64,000 nucleotides of DNA, taken from Ciona intestinalis (Eukaryota > Chordata > Ascidiacea > Phlebobranchia > Cionidae). Where the stretch lies: contig NC_020166.2 of assembly GCF_000224145.3 (NCBI RefSeq), forward strand, positions 6,743,632-6,807,631, read 5' to 3'. The position numbers were made by a program, and so were the translations under genes. Below, one piece after another: positions 11,838-23,084 of this stretch (within the stretch, counting starts at the first letter, position 1; the number at the start of each line of letters is the position of its first letter). The notes under the pieces were generated by a model. It made no database searches. It was given only the letters and a program-made list of their open reading frames with translations, and had not been told where the DNA came from.

Positions 11838-12943
11838 AAAAAAAATCCCCCTTTTTCCTTTGGGGGTTTTAGCATCACATACAGTGGTCCACATATTTTT
11901 GGTTCCGAATGTGGTGTTCCCACCTTTAATTTTTTTGATAACTTTTCTTTGGGTATAGTGTGCAACAGAATATCCAAACTGATGTATATCTGGGTCTTGC
12001 ATTCGTCTGCCCATTTCACGCTAAATAAAAACATTCTAATTAATATAAAAATATTTGACAGAAAAAGGGTACTTTGATATATCATTTTGTTTCACATTCA
12101 TAATTGATGTTTATTTTAAGAATTTGGGAAAATTACTGACATAAAACTCACAATGTTTCCAAAAAGTGCTTCGAGGGGTTCTTGAGTAAAAGATCCTGGA
12201 CAAATGTAGCGATTGGTCTTCAAAAGACGCTGTACTAGGGCTATAAAATTTCTGGTCGTAAATATTAGACCAATCAGTGTGGGACTAGCCATTAATCGCT
12301 TATTTTCCCCACGATGATTTTCTTTAACATCTTTCTACAGAATAGGTTAGGTGGGCTATATAACTTTTCATACAAGGATTTTTATAAATCAAAAAGTCTT
12401 ACTTTCCAATCCAATAAAAATTCTATGAAACTCTTTAGTTTCAGTATCCGTGAATCGGACATACTGTATATAGCATGATTTGCCTTTGCGTTTATGATTT
12501 CAAACCACATGTAATAACAGGTCATTTATCAAATGCCTGGGAAATTTACTGTAACTTACTCAGTAACATGAGCCACAAACATTGCTGTACCTTCAGCTCC
12601 CTGGACAGAATCCAAGTTTTTTGCCACCTAACTGAAGATATCTTCTTTCGCCAGCTTAAGTTTCATCTTAAAAGATAATAAACTTGTTTTTAAAACTCCA
12701 AGTACAATATAGAAGGTGCAAATTTAAAACACCATTAGTCACACAAATGGAAATTGCATGTTATTAAATATCTACCTTGGAGAAAGGATTTAGATGAATA
12801 TGTGCCTTTGTTAAACGGGTTCGAAATAACAACATGGTTGGTTGTTCTTGTTCGTATAGCTGGTCAATATGTTGCCATAAAATATCCATGCCTTTATAAT
12901 TCATCAACCGAGTACCAGTAAAACCCGATGAACAGAGTGAATT
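11838..12943 (-). pseudogene. P-element-like (THAP9-type) transposase, C-terminal exons
   Basis: Five exon-like blocks read leftwards: 12776-12943, 12560-12666, 12403-12463, 12152-12334 and about 11838-12020. Splice sites and phases are mutually consistent. Diagnostic stretches are LWQHIDQLYEQEQP, KSFIEFLLDWK, GLIFTTRNFIALVQRLLKTN, and PGSFTQEPLEALFGNI joined to REMGRRMQDPDIHQFGYSV. They match the C-terminal region of P-element/THAP9 transposases (the F-x-Q-x-x-L-E-x-x-F-G motif). The second block has one in-frame TAG after KEDIFS. No THAP DNA-binding domain or RNase-H-like N-terminal part is visible, and both ends stop at the minisatellite arrays. P-like elements have been reported in Ciona. 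A nonfunctional truncated copy is most likely. Confidence 0.75.
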
Positions 12944-13741
12944 ACTTTATAAAAACGACCTGCAGCTGTAAGACTGCTTTATAAAAACGACCTGCAACTG
13001 TAGGACTACTTTATAAAAACGACCTGCAGCTGTAAGACTGCTTTATAAAAACGACCTGCAGCTGTAAGACTGCTTTATAAAAACGACCTGCAACTGTAGG
13101 ACTACTTTATAAAAAACGACCTGCAGCTGTAAGACTACTTTATAAAAACGACCTGCAGCTGTAAGACTACTTTATAAAAACGACCTGCAGCTGTAAGACT
13201 GCTGTATAAAAATCGACCTGCAGCTGTAAGACTACTGTATAAAAACGACCTGCAGCTGTAGGACTACTTTATAAAAACAACCTGCAGCTGTAGGACTACT
13301 TTATAAAAACGACCGAGAACTGTAGGACTACTTTATAAAAACGACCTGCAGCTGTAAGACTACTTTATAAAAACGACCTGCAGCTGTAAGACTACTTTAT
13401 AAAAACGACCTGCAGCTGTAAGACTGCTGTATAAAAATCGACCTGCAGCTGTAAGACTACTTTATAAAAACGACCTGCAGCTGTAAGACTACTTTATAAA
13501 AACGACCTGCAGCTGTAGGACTACTTTATAAAAAACGACCTGCAGCTGTAGACTACTGTATAAAAACGACCTGCAACTGTAGGACTACTTTATAAAAACA
13601 ACCTGCAGCTGTAGGACTACTTTATAAAAACGACCGAGAACTGTAGGACTGCTTTATAAAATCGACCTGCATCTGTAGGACTACTTTATAAAAACGACCT
13701 GCAGCTGTAAGACTGCTTTATTAAAACGACCTGCAACTGTC
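12944..13741. repeat. 32-bp minisatellite array B, about 25 copies
   Basis: Same 32-bp unit and same orientation as the array at 11029-11822, but with more single-base variants (for example CTGTATAAAAATCGACC and CGACCGAGAACTGT). Blocks of several units are themselves duplicated, for example around 13130-13330 and 13340-13650. It ends at CAACTGTCAGACTCTTGAC. Confidence 0.95.
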
Positions 13742-14423
13742 AGACTCTTGACTAGTATATAATTCGTGAGCACACAGTTGCCTAACTGTCGACATAATTA
13801 ACCAATTTTCAAACGAGAGAAACGCAAAAGAAAAAGGCAACGGTGCAGCGGTATGAGATTATCTGGTACCGGATAATGCGGGTCCTACTAAAACACGCCC
13901 GGCGGGGCCCGGTGAAAAAAAAATACTAAAACACGCCCGGTGAGTATTTCTTGAAAGGGGAGCTTTCCCTATACAAGAGCCACCAAAATGCGTGTGTGAA
14001 ACAGAACTTGTGAAAAAATTGGAAGATATTTTCTGTCTTCAAGGCATAAAGATGGCAATTTTCGGTGATAGAAGTTACATTCTTGATTCGCACGTCATCG
14101 CTGAAACAAAATGTGCATAGGAAATAAAACATGATGATGAAAATGGACATGTAATTCGCAAGTCCTTTAATTATCGCTCTGCTAAAACGGAAACAAACGT
14201 GGGATCGCGCTACTGAGGGCTTGTCCGAATACGTAAAAGCCTAACACGCTAACTATCATGTCTAATATTTACATTTTTCGTTTTAAAAGTTACATTGTTC
14301 GTCTTTTAAAGTTTTTAATAATAAAAGTTCGTAAAAGTCACATTGTTCGTCTTTTAAAGTTTTTGATGATAAAACTTCGATCAAGTAGTACTGTGGCCTA
14401 AGGTAGCACTTATAGCACATATA

Positions 14424-14618
14424 ATAGGGTGGGGTAAGATGGGACACCTTTTCATTCTGTTTCTCGTCCCATTTGGTAGTAAGCAAAGAACATTCAAAAA
14501 ATTATAAAACTATATTCTTCCGACTCCCATAGAACGTTGTTAATTGTTTAAAACACGAACAGAAAATTTGGATCTTATGTGCTAAAGGTGTCCCGTTTCC
14601 CCCCGTCCTACTATATTA
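14424..14618 (+). mobile_element. MITE copy, complete
   Basis: Left end TAGGGTGGGGTAAGATGGGA, right end GTGTCCCGTTTCCCCCCGTC followed by CTACTATAT. The inner body TAGTAAGCAAAGAACATTCA is typical of the family. It is inserted in the inverted-repeat element 13881-15094. Confidence 0.85.
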
Positions 14619-14771
14619 TTTAAATATTCTGATCGTGTTTTAAACAATTAACAACAGTCTATGGGAGTCGTGAGGACGTAGTTTTCTAATTCTTTAAATG
14701 TTCTTTGCTTACTACCAAATGGGGCGAGAAATAGAATAAAAAGGTGTCTCATCTTACCCCACCCCCTATTA
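14619..14771 (-). mobile_element. MITE copy lacking one terminal repeat, opposite orientation
   Basis: It begins inside the element (AAATATTCTGATCGTGTTTT) and ends in GGTGTCTCATCTTACCCCAC, the complement of the left end of the neighbouring copy. The pair can fold into a hairpin of about 150 bp. Confidence 0.8.
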
Positions 14772-15094
14772 ACGAATAAACTTTTGCTAAAAATACAGTT
14801 CATTATGTAAGTGTACAACGAAACCAACTTCGTACATCCATAACCAAATTTAATTTTCAAAAAACTCAACTCGCGGGTCTCATTAGGCTAAAAATCTGAA
14901 TACACGCATCACATTTTGGTGGATCTTGAATAGGGAAAGCTCCCTTTTCAAGAAATACTCACCGGGCGTGTTTTAGTATGACTCGTATCACCGGGTCCCA
15001 CCGGGTCCTCACCGGGTCCCACCGGGCCCCGCACCGGGCGTGTTTTAGTATATTTTTTTCCACCAGTCCCCGCCGGGCGTGTTTTAGTAGGACC

Positions 15095-15894
15095 GGATAA
15101 AACTGTAGGAAGGTGGCTAAATTTGTTAAAAACGTTCAAAACTTTGACAAAACAATGCTCAAAATTTTTAAATACGTTAACATATTTTTTATTGCTAAAT
15201 TTTTTGTGAAGTTTGTGGGGCACCCTTTTGTACTGGTGCACCCTAGGCATATTTTGGTGACCATACCGGTTGAAGACACAGAAATAAAAAAGAGTAGAAC
15301 GCGCAACTGCCCAAAACCGTGATATATTCTTTTTTCTATTCACGTGACCGCCAACTCCGTCCCCATTTTGCTTGGTCTCCATTGTAAAAGATAGGCGCAC
15401 AGTGATTTTAGGAGGTTTTTGCTGTTTATTTCAAAAACTACACCAACTACTCCAGTTTATTAGGCCAGTTTAGTTATTTAGTAGGTTAACGCTTACAGTT
15501 TACCAGTTTTTAGGATATTTAATTATTTTAATTAAAAACCATCAGGCAAACGGTTTGTTAGAAATGTTTGTATATCAGAAAATAGTTGTTTTACCCTATA
15601 ACTTTAAATAAAGTCAAAAATAGAAGAAAAATTACATAAAACGCCCTCGAACCCATTGACTACAATAGTAAACGGGAACGACCCGCAAAAGAGAGAGAGT
15701 GTATCAAGCTCTCTCCTTTGCCGACATAGGAGATGCGCGTTCTATTCTTTTTTAGTTCTGTGGTTGAAGACAACTGGTGTATTAGGCCATGAGACATAGT
15801 ATGCTAAAAAAGCATATTGCGTGATATTAAGCGTTCCAATTATTACGTTATTTTCGACCGCGCCTGCCATTAGGTGTACAAAGGAATATACGAT
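15095..15894. other. Non-coding stretch with an inverted repeat
   Basis: No gene is seen. Two arms of about 40 bp (15269-15312 and 15729-15770), built on GAGTAGAACGCGCAACT and its near complement, face each other across about 415 bp. They may be the ends of another small non-autonomous element. Confidence 0.5.
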
Positions 15895-17034
15895 TTATTC
15901 AAGATTGATAAAAAAGGATAGTATATTTGATGGAAGGGGGTTAGGTGACATGTTCCTGCTCGAGTTTGGGTCTTTTTGACGGTGTGGTTTCTCTAGGAAT
16001 CTGAAGGAGAGATTGGAAGTTTCTTCGAATTTCTGGTGGCTCGATTGTTTCGTTGGTTTGCGATTGGTTAAAGGTCTGGTTTCTATTGAGTTCGTATATA
16101 TTGGATTGGTAGCCGAGTGGTAGTTCCATGTCTTCATAAAAGTTTTGGTCGCCCATGAAATCGGTAGGAGGGGCAGTTGTAGTTGATGGTGTACTTTTGT
16201 CAGATGTAGCGATTAAAGCATTTGAATGGTTTTTGTCATGAGGTTCTTCAGTGTCTGTTTGTCCAGAAGGAAATTGTTGGGAGTTGTTACTGAATGGTTG
16301 GATTGGTTTGGGTCTTGGTGTACGTTGCTTTTTTGGAGTATAGGTAGTGGTCGTATTGGTGCTTTCAGAAGCTGGGGGAATTTGTTCTTCAGGTTCTCCA
16401 ATTGTGTTGGGGTTATTTTATTCATGTTGTTTTCATTTCTTTTAGTTTCCAAAGTTTCCAATATTGCAAATTTATTTTGGACAGTTTCGAAGAATATGTC
16501 CTTCGCATTTGCAAATGGTGCAGTATCCTTTTTTGGGCATCTTGTCTGCACATGCCCACGTTCTTTGCAGAACCGACAAAGGGGTAGATGAGATTTCCCA
16601 GGCCTCGTCACTGTAGCGTATTTTCCACATATTTTAATTACTTTGGGGATATTGTTTATGTTTAGTTTTTCAAAATATACATTGAGCCAACCATTTTTTA
16701 TGTTTTGAAATTTCGGTGGAAGCCAAATTCTATTTCCACTATTTTGCCTCATCTGTTTCTTTCCAGTAACGTTTTTATCTTAGAAAATTCTATGTATGCC
16801 TGGACCGGGTGCAGTGTAACAATTTCTTTCGGTGGGGATGGCAAAAACGCAGATATATACATTTCGTTCCCATTTTCCGAAGCGAAGTTTACTCTTTCAT
16901 TGTTGACATGGTTGATGATTAATTGGATATTATGGGCAAATTTCGGTTTTATAGTAATCAAAAAGGTCATATCCTTAAAAGAGTCAGTAATTACTCCATT
17001 AACTTGATTTTTGAGTAGTTCAAGGGGCTTGCTT
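15895..17034 (-). mobile_element. LINE ORF1 fragment, left copy
   Basis: On the minus strand an ORF1-like protein is readable in pieces. The RRM-like part (DMTFLITIKPKFAHNIQLII) is followed by VYFEKLNINNIPKVIKICGK and a zinc knuckle (PLCRFCKERGHVQTRCPKK). A Gln/Asn/Pro-rich tail continues to about 15941. Relative to the right copy (17085-17989) it lacks about 110 bp around 16490 that includes the second knuckle context. It keeps an uninterrupted junction before VYFEKL that the right copy has lost. It begins at the 50-N gap. No reverse transcriptase follows. Confidence 0.7.
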
Positions 17035-17084
17035 NNNNNNNNNNNNNNNNNNNNNNNNNNNNNNNNNNNNNNNNNNNNNNNNNN

Positions 17085-17989
17085 TAGAGGTAGTGGTCGT
17101 TTTTGGTGCTTTCAGAAGTTGGGGAAATTTGTTCAGGTTCTCCAATTGTGTTGGGGTTCCTTCATTCATGTTGTTTTCATTTGTTTGAGTTTCCAATATT
17201 GCAAATCTATTTTGGGTAGGGGTTGAGGGTATGGGTGTTGGCATTATTTGGGTGTTGGTTTTTCTTATTATTGTCCATGGCTGTGGGGTCTTCTGCAGAA
17301 TGTCGGTTGGTCTGGATCGGCAATTTCGAAGAATATGTCCTTCGCATTTGCAAAATGTGCAGTATCCTTTTTTTGGGCATCTTGTTTGCACATGCCCACG
17401 TTCTTTGCAGAACCGACAAAGGGGTAGATGAGATTCCCCAGGCCTCGTCACTGTAGCGTATTTTCCACATATTTTAATTACTTTGGGGATATTGTTTATG
17501 TTCAGTTTTTCAAAATATACATTGATTTTTTTTATGTTTCTTGAAATTTCGGTGGAAGCCAAATTCCATTTCCACTATTTTGCCCCATCTGTTTCTTTCC
17601 AGTAACGTTTTTATCTTAGAAAATTCTATATATGCCGGGACCGGGTGCAGTGTAACAATTTCTTTTGGTGGGGATGGCAAAAACGCAGATATATACATTT
17701 CGTTCCCATTTTCCGAAGCGAAGTTTACTCTTTCATTGTTGACATGGTTGATGATTAATTGGATATTATGGGCAAATTTCGGTTTTATAGTAATCAAAAA
17801 GGTCATATCCTTAAAAGAGTCAGTAATTACTCCATTAACTTGATTTTTGAGTAGTTCAAGGGGCTTGCCTGTACCAAAGCGTTCCATAAACACGGAAACG
17901 CTTATATGTTCAATATTGCCCTTCAGTTGGAGAATGAGTGATCGCTTTATTTCTGATTCTATTTCTAAAACCTTGCAGGTTGCCATGGC
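17085..17989 (-). mobile_element. LINE ORF1 fragment, right copy with start codon
   Basis: ORF1 starts at 17986 (MATCKVLEIESEIKRSLILQ). An RRM-like domain runs to about 17640. Two CCHC knuckles follow: CRFCKERGHVQTRC, then CTFCKCEGHILRNC. A frame change near 17530-17562 separates the two halves when compared with the left copy. The sequence is nearly identical to 16330-17034, so the pair is either a recent tandem duplication or two haplotypes placed side by side at the gap. Confidence 0.75.
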
Positions 17990-18642
17990 TAAAGTTATGA
18001 ATTTAAGTACAAGGAAAGCTTACGACGGCAGGATATATTTAGATCGAGAAAAAAAAACAGTTACACGGCTGTCTAACGGCAGGCGCCGCGGCGCGCGTTT
18101 CAAACACCAGACCGCACTAAAAAGAAAACTATTTACAAGAACAGCTACTACAAAAAGCAATAGGAAAACAATAACAAAACAAGTCGCCTGGTCGATGGGC
18201 AGAGGGAAGATAATTCAGTGTTTGTAGTAAGTAATACAATTTTCAGCACGGAAAGGGTAATCCAAATATGAGGTTTCGGTGGTTAATCCAACAGGTTTTG
18301 CAGATTATAATCCAAAGTTTGTGGGAAGGGCGAGTTTGAAGGTTGTTTCCAAGGAAGTATTTTCTGATGCCGAGAAAAGGAAATTTCCGTCGTCGACACC
18401 GAGGGGTAGCCGAGAGGTCGCCGAAGAGTCTTCGAAGAGTGGTCAAGAGATGGTGGTCGTCGAGGGATGTTCGAGAGTGGTCGTCCAAAGGAGGGCAGTA
18501 GATGTTCTCTTCTGGGGAACAGCAGCTCTTTGTCTTAGCAGCTAGAGTGGAGGGTGGAGTTTTCTTGCTTCTGGAAGAGTAGAGTTGATCGCTGGTCCCG
18601 TCGTCGAATCACTGTTCTAATTGAATTTGGAAAAGTAAACCT
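17990..18642 (-). mobile_element. LINE 5' untranslated region and flank
   Basis: The sequence immediately upstream of the ORF1 start includes a GC-rich patch (GGCAGGCGCCGCGGCGCG) and the string CAAGTCGCCTGGTCG. The string is shared with the other LINE's 5' region (CAAGTCACCTGGTCG at about 22492). No coding capacity is recognised. Confidence 0.45.
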
Positions 18643-19690
18643 TAAAATGTCTGAGTTGGATGCTTCAATTCAAAAAGTAGTCTTTGTATAAAGAAAACAC
18701 AATGAACCCAATTCAGTGCAAATGTAGCCGATGCGTTAATCTGACAAATGTGATAACGGTTGTAATAATGGTAAAGTCCGACAGCTCTTACGTTGTGTGG
18801 TGCAGAGATCAAACAAGTATTTTAGGTCCAGAACTCTTTTATTTGTACATAGTTGAGCCAAAGCTCAGATTCTTACCTTATTTAAATAGAATAGCTTAAA
18901 ATGTCGAAGTTGGGGGGCTTCAATTCAAAAAGTAGTCTTCGTATAAAGAAAACACCTTGAAACACAATTCGGTGCAAATGTAGCCGATGTGTTAATCTGA
19001 CAAATGTGATAACGGTATCAATTCAAAAAGTAGTCTTCGTATAAAGAAAACACCTTGAAACACAATTCGGTGCAAATGTAGCCGATGTGTTAATCTGACA
19101 AATGTGATAACGGTATGTAATAATAGTAAAGTCCGATAGCTCTTAGGTTGTGCGGTGTAGCGCGCGCGAAAAATATTCAAACAAGTATTTTAGGTCAAGA
19201 ACTCTTTTATTTGTATATAGTTGAGCCAAAGCTCAGATTCTTACCTTATTCAAATAGAATACCTTAAAATGTCTGACTTATGTGATTTAATTCAAAAAGT
19301 AGTCTTCGTATAAAGAAAACACCTTCTTTTATTTGTATATAGTTGAGCCAAAGCTCAGATTCTTACCTTATTTAAATAGAAATACCGTAAAATGTCTGAC
19401 TTATGTGCTTTTAATTCCGTAAAATGTCTGACTTATGTGCTTTTAATTCAAAAAAAAAGTAGTCTTCGTATAAAGAAAACACCTTCTTTTATTTGTATAT
19501 AGTTGAGCCAAAGCTCAGATTCTTACCTTATTTAAATAGAAATACCGTAAAATGTCTGACTTATGTGCTTTTAATTCCGTAAAATGTCTGACTTATGTGC
19601 TTTTAATTCAAAAAGTAGTCTTCGTACAAAGAAAACACCTTGAACCCAATTCTGTGCAAATGTGGCCAATGTGATAATGGTTGTAATAAT
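18643..19690. repeat. Complex tandem array, unit about 250 bp
   Basis: A unit containing AAAATGTCTGA, TCAAAAAGTAGTCTTCGTAT, GCAAATGTAGCCGATGTGTT and AGTTGAGCCAAAGCTCAGAT is repeated. The first two copies are near full length. The rest are internally deleted or nested, with a 120-bp subunit duplicated at about 19261-19620. Copies are in one orientation. This looks like unequal-exchange expansion. Confidence 0.85.
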
Positions 19691-20169
19691 GGTATTTCAA
19701 AAAACCTGCTGAGTTAAGCGCTTAATACTTTTGTTTTTATGTTGGGGATTGAAATATTGATTAAGTCATTAGATTATTATTTCAGTTCTATTTTCAGTTA
19801 GTAGGCCTTGTTTCGTAACGATACTATATACTATATTGGGATTGAACATGAAAAAAATCTTTTGTTGGTTGTTCTTCATTGTCGTATTTTTTTATCTTCG
19901 CCCTGATTAGAGCTCCCTGGTGTGTATTTTATCTTCTATGCGTTTATATTATGTTGTAGGATTATATATTTATGATTATTTTAAAAATTTTTATCGTTTA
20001 TTTTTATGTCATTTAATCTTTTTACACATTCTATGTAACAAATTCGTTCAACGTGGCTTCTATATTTGAAAAGTCCGTAGCTTCGTTTTTTCATTATTTC
20101 CGTTTTTCCCACCATTCCAAAATAAACCGCCAATTTTTCCAGTAGGTGTATATAGCATTTTGAATGTTT
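19691..20169. other. No recognisable feature
   Basis: AT-rich stretch between the tandem array and the LINE endonuclease fragment. It may be the decayed 3' part of the LINE (no reverse transcriptase motif found). Confidence 0.4.
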
Positions 20170-22138
20170 GTGGTTTAGCGTATTGTTTTTTTATTTTGTA
20201 AAAGGAGGGACCCGCATTTTATGCGTAATTCCATTGCGGGCAGCAGTTGTGGTGCGAAAAGTTGTTTGTCACATAATGGATATCTAAAACTAACGGAAGG
20301 ATGTTTTGATTTAGCATATATTCTATCTATTCCGCTGGCAGAAACAAAAGTCGTGCAGGTATATATAATTTTGTCTTTGTGTATTTTCCGGTGTACGTCG
20401 TATAGCTTTTTTTTATTATTCCCCATTTTTTAAGTTGCGTTTCACCATATTCGCGTGCTGAACGTATCGATATGTTCGGTGACGAAGTTAAAATCCCCAA
20501 TTACTAAGTTTTTAGTTGTTAAATTGAGTTCCAATTTTTGTTCCAATATATCCAATTGTTGATCCGCTTTACTACCGGATTGCAAATATAAATTGTATAT
20601 GCAAAAATATCCATTCTTTTCTTTTAGTTTGATTTTCTGGATTCGATTTGGAATGATAATTTCATAAGATATTTCATATTGATCTGTTATATATTTTTAT
20701 TAGACATATAGTACCTGCTCGAAAATGTGGTTCTATTTTGTCAATTATTGTATTGGAAGAAGTGTTTACGTTACAGGCTAATTCGATTTGTTTAATCATG
20801 TGGTGAGTCATATATCCAGTTTTTTGTATGCACAAGATATCAATCTCATTTATTTAGAGGTAATTTATGATTGCATTTAATTTTTTTTTATACTCTTTAC
20901 ATTTATCGTTCCAAAAATTATATGAGTCCTTCGGATGAGGCTGTTGTTTGTTGGATATTTGAATCATTATTATTACTAGTAGTTAGAGCCATAGTCTCTG
21001 TAAAAAGGAATCTATTAGTTTAAGTATAGTATATTAAAATTATAGATATACGGCTATAAGGTTTGGAATGTCTTCCTTCTTATTGAAGCTGTTGAACTTT
21101 GTTCGAAGAGTTCCTCCAGGCTGCCGGACGATCTTTGTGGATCTGGGGTGGTTCAGTTTCAATGATTTCTACCATGTTAGATGCTGTGTCCATAATATTG
21201 GAGTGATAAAGCCTGTGGTAATTTTCAATTATTTGGATATTCGTTTCGGTCTGGTCGTCTGAATGGTCTGAAGTTGGTTCTTGGTCATTGATTGTAGTTG
21301 GTTGATCCGCGGTTGCTGTTTCCAATGTTTCATGCAGGTCTAGCTGTTTGTTTGATGCTGTTTCCTCATCAGTTTGTTTTTTTAGCATTGGGATGGGCAT
21401 TCTTTTTATTTTGGGCGTTTTTTTGGGTGTCTTTGCCTTAAGGTGGAGTGGATGTTCTTGTATTTATGGTTCTGTTCGTTCCTGCCTGCATTGAGGGAAA
21501 ATGCTCCATACTGTCTATGTTTATTGTGTTTTGTAATATGTTAAACCGGTTTCTTATTTCAATTGCTGGGGTAGACTTTGGCGTTGCATGGTATTGATTG
21601 GTTTGTTTTCTCCAGGGGTTATCGGCTGTGTTGAAGGTTTTGATCGGCAGTTTCTTAATATGTGCCCATCTGACTTGCAGAACGTACAGAACCCTTTCTT
21701 GTGGCCTTTTGTCTGCACGTGACCACGTTCTTTGGAGAATCTGCACAATGGTAAGTGGGATTCTATTTTAGGTTCGTCAATATAGCATGTGGAATCGGGT
21801 GCAGGGTCACTATTTCCTTTGGTGGTCTTGGTAGGTGTGCCGTAACTTTGGTTTTGTTCCCATTTTGTCCGGTAGTAGATGTCTTAGTTGTTGCAGTAGT
21901 CCAAAATGTTCTTAATGTTTTCTGGGCTGTCGGTTTTTAGAGTGACCAGGAAAGCAGCGTCTTTAAAGGACTCCATTATCACGCCCTCTACCTCCCCGGT
22001 CAGTACTTCGAGGGGTCCTCCGTTTCCGAAGAGCTCCATGAATGTGGAGACACTAATAGATTCTACATTTTCTTTTAACTGAATTACAATTGATCTCTTT
22101 ATCTCCATTTCCAATTCCACGATTTTAATATTTGACAT
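20170..22138 (-). mobile_element. Second LINE: ORF1 and AP-endonuclease remnants
   Basis: ORF1 starts at 22138 (MSNIKIVELEMEIKRSIVIQ) and is clearly related to the LINE at 15895-17989. Knuckle remnants (CTFCKSDGHILRNC) lie near 21660. Downstream, at about 20990-20170, is an ORF2 start with EN-domain hallmarks: INEIDILCIQKT, then LVIGDFNFVTEHIDTF and IDRIYAKSKHPSV. These correspond to the Asn/Glu and GDFN motifs of APE-type LINE endonucleases. Stops and frame changes are frequent and no RT domain is visible, so the copy is dead. Confidence 0.75.
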
Positions 22139-22560
22139 ATTGCCAATTTTGTTCGTTTTCGATTATCAATTACGTATGCTTAAGGTTTTGCACGGGTGTC
22201 GGAAGATACGGTTGCAATACTGTACAACAGTATAAATACAGTTAATACGCAGAGGTACACAAGAGGAAAAATATTTACAATAACTAAGATTATATTCAGG
22301 TTGCTATGGCTCCAAGTACTATCCCATTAGGGTCTAGCACACAAGTGTTGGGATAAACAAACGAAAGAAAAAATATTTACAATAACTAAGATTATATATT
22401 CAGGTTGCTATGGCTCCAAGTACTATCCTATTGGGCTCCCTAGCACACAAGTGTTGGGATAAACAAACGAAAGAAAAAAAATGCAAAAACACAAGTCACC
22501 TGGTCGCAGGGCAGAAAATAAGAGTTGTGTAAAATCCAATGAACGGGTTAAGATGAGATT
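22139..22560 (-). repeat. LINE 5' region with a two-copy 105-bp tandem duplication
   Basis: Two copies of a block containing AATATTTACAATAACTAAGA, GGTTGCTATGGCTCCAAGTA and CAAGTGTTGGGATAAACAAA lie at about 22268-22465. Tandem 5' repeats just before ORF1 are common in LINEs and may form its promoter. Confidence 0.6.
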
Positions 22561-23084
22561 CAAATGTCTTTGTGGTTAGTCCGAAGAAGTGGTATATACA
22601 TGGCGCCCTCTATAACAGGCCTGGACACCGTCGGCGCCTCTCTCGAAACTGGAGGCGGATGGTTTTGCAGCGCTTGTTTGAATTGTAAGACCGTTTTGAT
22701 GAGTTATTTGACGAATTATCGCATTAGATAGTGTTGGCTCTAAGTTATAGCAGTTAGTACAGTATAAATGTTTTGTTTTTTTTGTTTAGCTTACGTGTAT
22801 TATGTTTATGATTGGCCACCAGTGTGAAATCTTAACTGAGCTATGTTTGTTTAAGACAAACGAGCGTTTTAGCAAAACTTTTCTAACTATAAATATTCTC
22901 TGAACTGCAAGACCTACCACCAGTTTATTTTTGAATTTAAGTAGACTGCTTGCTTTTCGAAATTCCTTTTTGGCATTTGTTTTTTTTTTGTCAAAAAATC
23001 CTAATATTCATCTCAAGAAGGGGCCTCTGTACTGCTCTAAAACTTGAGAAATGATGTATTAGGTAGAATAGCAGGACAGATAAA
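22561..23084. other. No recognisable feature
   Basis: Non-coding AT-rich sequence between the LINE and a local tandem repeat. I see no exon, RNA gene or element end. Confidence 0.4.

Larger units (their letters stand above)
13881..15094. mobile_element. Non-autonomous DNA element with long terminal inverted repeats
   Basis: The outer ends match as inverted repeats: GGTCCTACTAAAACACGCCC at 13881 and its complement ending at 15094. The match continues inward through GAGTATTTCTTGAAA and GGGAGCTTTCCCTAT to about 14000 and 14880, so each arm exceeds 100 bp. The right arm has an extra block of GGGTCCCACC-type repeats. No transposase is encoded. Two MITE copies in opposite orientation lie inside (14424-14771). 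Not matched to a named superfamily. Confidence 0.75.

Noticed and set aside
11029-13741. CRISPR-like regular repeats
   Set aside because: Units are directly adjacent with no unique spacers and the genome is eukaryotic; it is a minisatellite.
14948-15400. 150-residue minus-strand frame
   Set aside because: It runs through the repeated GGGTCCCACC arm of a transposable element and has no protein-like conservation.
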